Below are positions 62,540 through 64,000 of a stretch of DNA of 64,000 nt, one piece after another. Under the pieces are notes generated by a model that ran no database searches, was not told where the DNA came from, and saw nothing but the letters and a program-made list of their open reading frames with translations. The stretch is from positions 1 to 64,000 of the forward strand of contig URGW01000003.1 of NCBI GenBank assembly GCA_900547475.1. The letters are read 5' to 3'. The stretch is from an uncultured Clostridium sp. Lineage in GTDB: Bacteria > Bacillota > Clostridia > Clostridiales > Clostridiaceae. The position numbers were made by a program, and so were the translations under genes. Numbering within the stretch: position 1 is the stretch's first letter; each line of letters starts with the position of its first letter.

Positions 62540-64000
62540 CTAAATCTCTCTTTTAGATAATTTGTTTTTTATCATATCTATTACTTCATTAAATTCTTCA
62601 ACCCTCAATATTTTACATGCAATGAAATAAATAATAGCTCCCACTATACCATTAAGTAAAATACTTAATATTGCATTATTTAAATTAATTTTATTATTTA
62701 ATAATGTAAGCAGAAAAAGCATTACTATTGCTGATAATGATATTTTTAATAATTTTATTATCATAGGAAAAACATCAAAATCTCCAACAAGCTTTCTCGT
62801 AGAAATAAATAATAATATTGCTGTTATCATTGATGCTATTGTAGATGCTATTGCTACACCAAATATACCTAATACTTTTGATAAAGCAACACTTAAAATA
62901 ATATTAACAACTACACCAATTATTCCATTCATTGTTGTTACTTTCGTTTTTTGCATTGAAAATAATGATGAATTTAAAATATCTCTTACTCCTGTAAATG
63001 GTAGCACTAAAGCATATCCTAAAAATGCACTTGCTGTAATTCCTACAGCTACATCATTAAATTTACCTCTCTCATAAAAAGCACTTATAATTTCTTTATT
63101 TAATAATATAAAGCCAATAGAAATAGGTACTAACAATAAAGCAATTATAGAAATAGACTTTGTTAAATACATAGAAAAGCCTTTGTTATCTCCTTCATTC
63201 AATTTATTTGCCATAAGAGGATACATAACAGTTACAATAGATGTCGTTATTGCAGTATTAGCAAAAACTATTATCTTTTGCGCAAAATCTAAACCACTAA
63301 CAGCTCCATCTCCTAATGAGGAAGCTACTTTCATATCAACTACCATATTTAATGAATTTGCACCTGAAGCAATTATTACAGGTATAATTAATATTAATAT
63401 TTTCTTTATTCTCTCATCCTTTAAATTAATAAATAATTTAAATCTATATCCATGCTTATATAAAACTGGAACTTGAACTGCAACTCTTAAAAAGTTCCCA
63501 ATAACATTTGCAATAGTTAAACCAACAATACTAATATTATTAAAAAATAATAAATAAATTATCATTGGTGCATTAAAAAACATACCTAAAATTGAAGGAA
63601 TAACAAAATCTTCACATACTTGAAGCATTGCAGTATAACATGCATTTATTGATAGAAATAAAAGATTAAATAAAGTTATTCTTGTTAGAAAAACTGTAAG
63701 AGTAAACTTTTCTTTACTAAATCCATCAAACATAAATGAAACTATTTCATTTGTAAATATGAAACCTAAAACAAAGATAATTATTGAAATAACTAATAAT
63801 ATGGAAATAATATTATTAGAAAATTTAAACATCTCATCTTTATTTTTATCATACTTAACTTTACTAAGCATTGGAATAAATACTGTTGATATTGCAAGAC
63901 CTACAATAGTAAAAATAGTTTCTGGAACAGATACAGCCGCTTTATACGCATCTGTATAAATACTAACACCAAATTGATATCCAACTAGCATATCCCTAAA
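62540..64000 (-). CDS. MurJ-like lipid flippase (MOP superfamily), 5' end beyond the window
   Basis: The protein has about 14 membrane helices and resembles MurJ/MviN, which flip lipid-linked glycans. The frame stays open to the window edge; the first visible residues (FRDMLVGYQFGVSIYTDAY) match the family near residues 15-35, so about 15-25 residues are missing and the internal ATG at 63991 is not the true start. Given the two glycosyltransferase genes downstream, it may flip a surface polysaccharide rather than lipid II. Confidence 0.88.
   Translation of the reverse strand, partial: FRDMLVGYQFGVSIYTDAYKAAVSVPETIFTIVGLAISTVFIPMLSKVKYDKNKDEMFKFSNNIISILLVISIIIFVLGFIFTNEIVSFMFDGFSKEKFTLTVFLTRITLFNLLFLSINACYTAMLQVCEDFVIPSILGMFFNAPMIIYLLFFNNISIVGLTIANVIGNFLRVAVQVPVLYKHGYRFKLFINLKDERIKKILILIIPVIIASGANSLNMVVDMKVASSLGDGAVSGLDFAQKIIVFANTAITTSIVTVMYPLMANKLNEGDNKGFSMYLTKSISIIALLLVPISIGFILLNKEIISAFYERGKFNDVAVGITASAFLGYALVLPFTGVRDILNSSLFSMQKTKVTTMNGIIGVVVNIILSVALSKVLGIFGVAIASTIASMITAILLFISTRKLVGDFDVFPMIIKLLKISLSAIVMLFLLTLLNNKINLNNAILSILLNGIVGAIIYFIACKILRVEEFNEVIDMIKNKLSKREI

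Noticed and set aside
1..64000. CRISPR array, rRNA or tRNA genes
   Set aside because: No regularly spaced repeats and no rRNA or tRNA signature were found anywhere in the window.

Overview
The window looks like the chromosome of a low-GC, spore-forming, anaerobic Firmicute, most likely a Clostridium sensu stricto species. The DNA is very AT-rich and ribosome binding sites are strong AGGAGG-type. The order spo0A-spoIVB-recN-argR-nadK-tlyA-dxs-ispA-xseB-xseA-folD-nusB followed by a complete spoIIIA operon is typical of Clostridia. No rRNA or tRNA gene and no CRISPR array was seen. Almost all genes lie on the minus strand, so operons are transcribed from right to left.

Positions 1-7700 are accessory DNA. 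They hold an IS1182-family element cut by the window edge, three proteins with restriction-nuclease-like folds (1779-3320 minus, 3941-4552 plus, 4666-5529 plus), an unknown 167-residue protein, a GC-richer block (about 6181-6529) that folds as a structured RNA on the minus strand, and a tyrosine recombinase. The recombinase's ribosome binding site sits inside the terminator downstream of spo0A.

Positions 7847-26129 hold sporulation and housekeeping genes: the master regulator spo0A, the spoIVB signalling protease, DNA repair (recN), arginine regulation, NAD kinase, the isoprenoid genes dxs and ispA, exonuclease VII, folD, nusB, an Asp23-family protein, and spoIIIAA-AH, which encode the mother-cell side of the feeding-tube channel. 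efp and a compact, diverged type IV pilus/pseudopilus cluster follow (26370-32672).

Positions 32799-53109 hold dapF, rqcH, an rRNA methyltransferase, pyrR, rluD, divIVA-ylmH-yggT-sepF-yggS, and the division and cell-wall cluster mraZ-rsmH-ftsL-spoVD / murF-mraY-ftsW / ftsQ-DUF881-sbp-DUF881. The mraZ promoter is followed by three exact 10-bp-spaced GTGGT repeats, a likely MraZ operator. yggS has no ATG, GTG or TTG start that keeps its PLP lysine; it appears to begin at ATT.

Positions 53328-64000 hold ychF, a heterodimeric multidrug-type ABC exporter behind an apparent leader-peptide attenuator (consensus promoter, 26-codon leader ORF, four mutually exclusive RNA arms, terminator), a pdaA-like spore-cortex deacetylase with a forespore-type promoter, a cyclodeaminase-family protein, two glycosyltransferases and a MurJ-like flippase cut by the right edge.

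The signals most worth following are the structured RNA beside the recombinase, the ABC-exporter attenuator, the ATT-start yggS, the recombinase ribosome binding site buried in the spo0A terminator, and the nuclease cluster.
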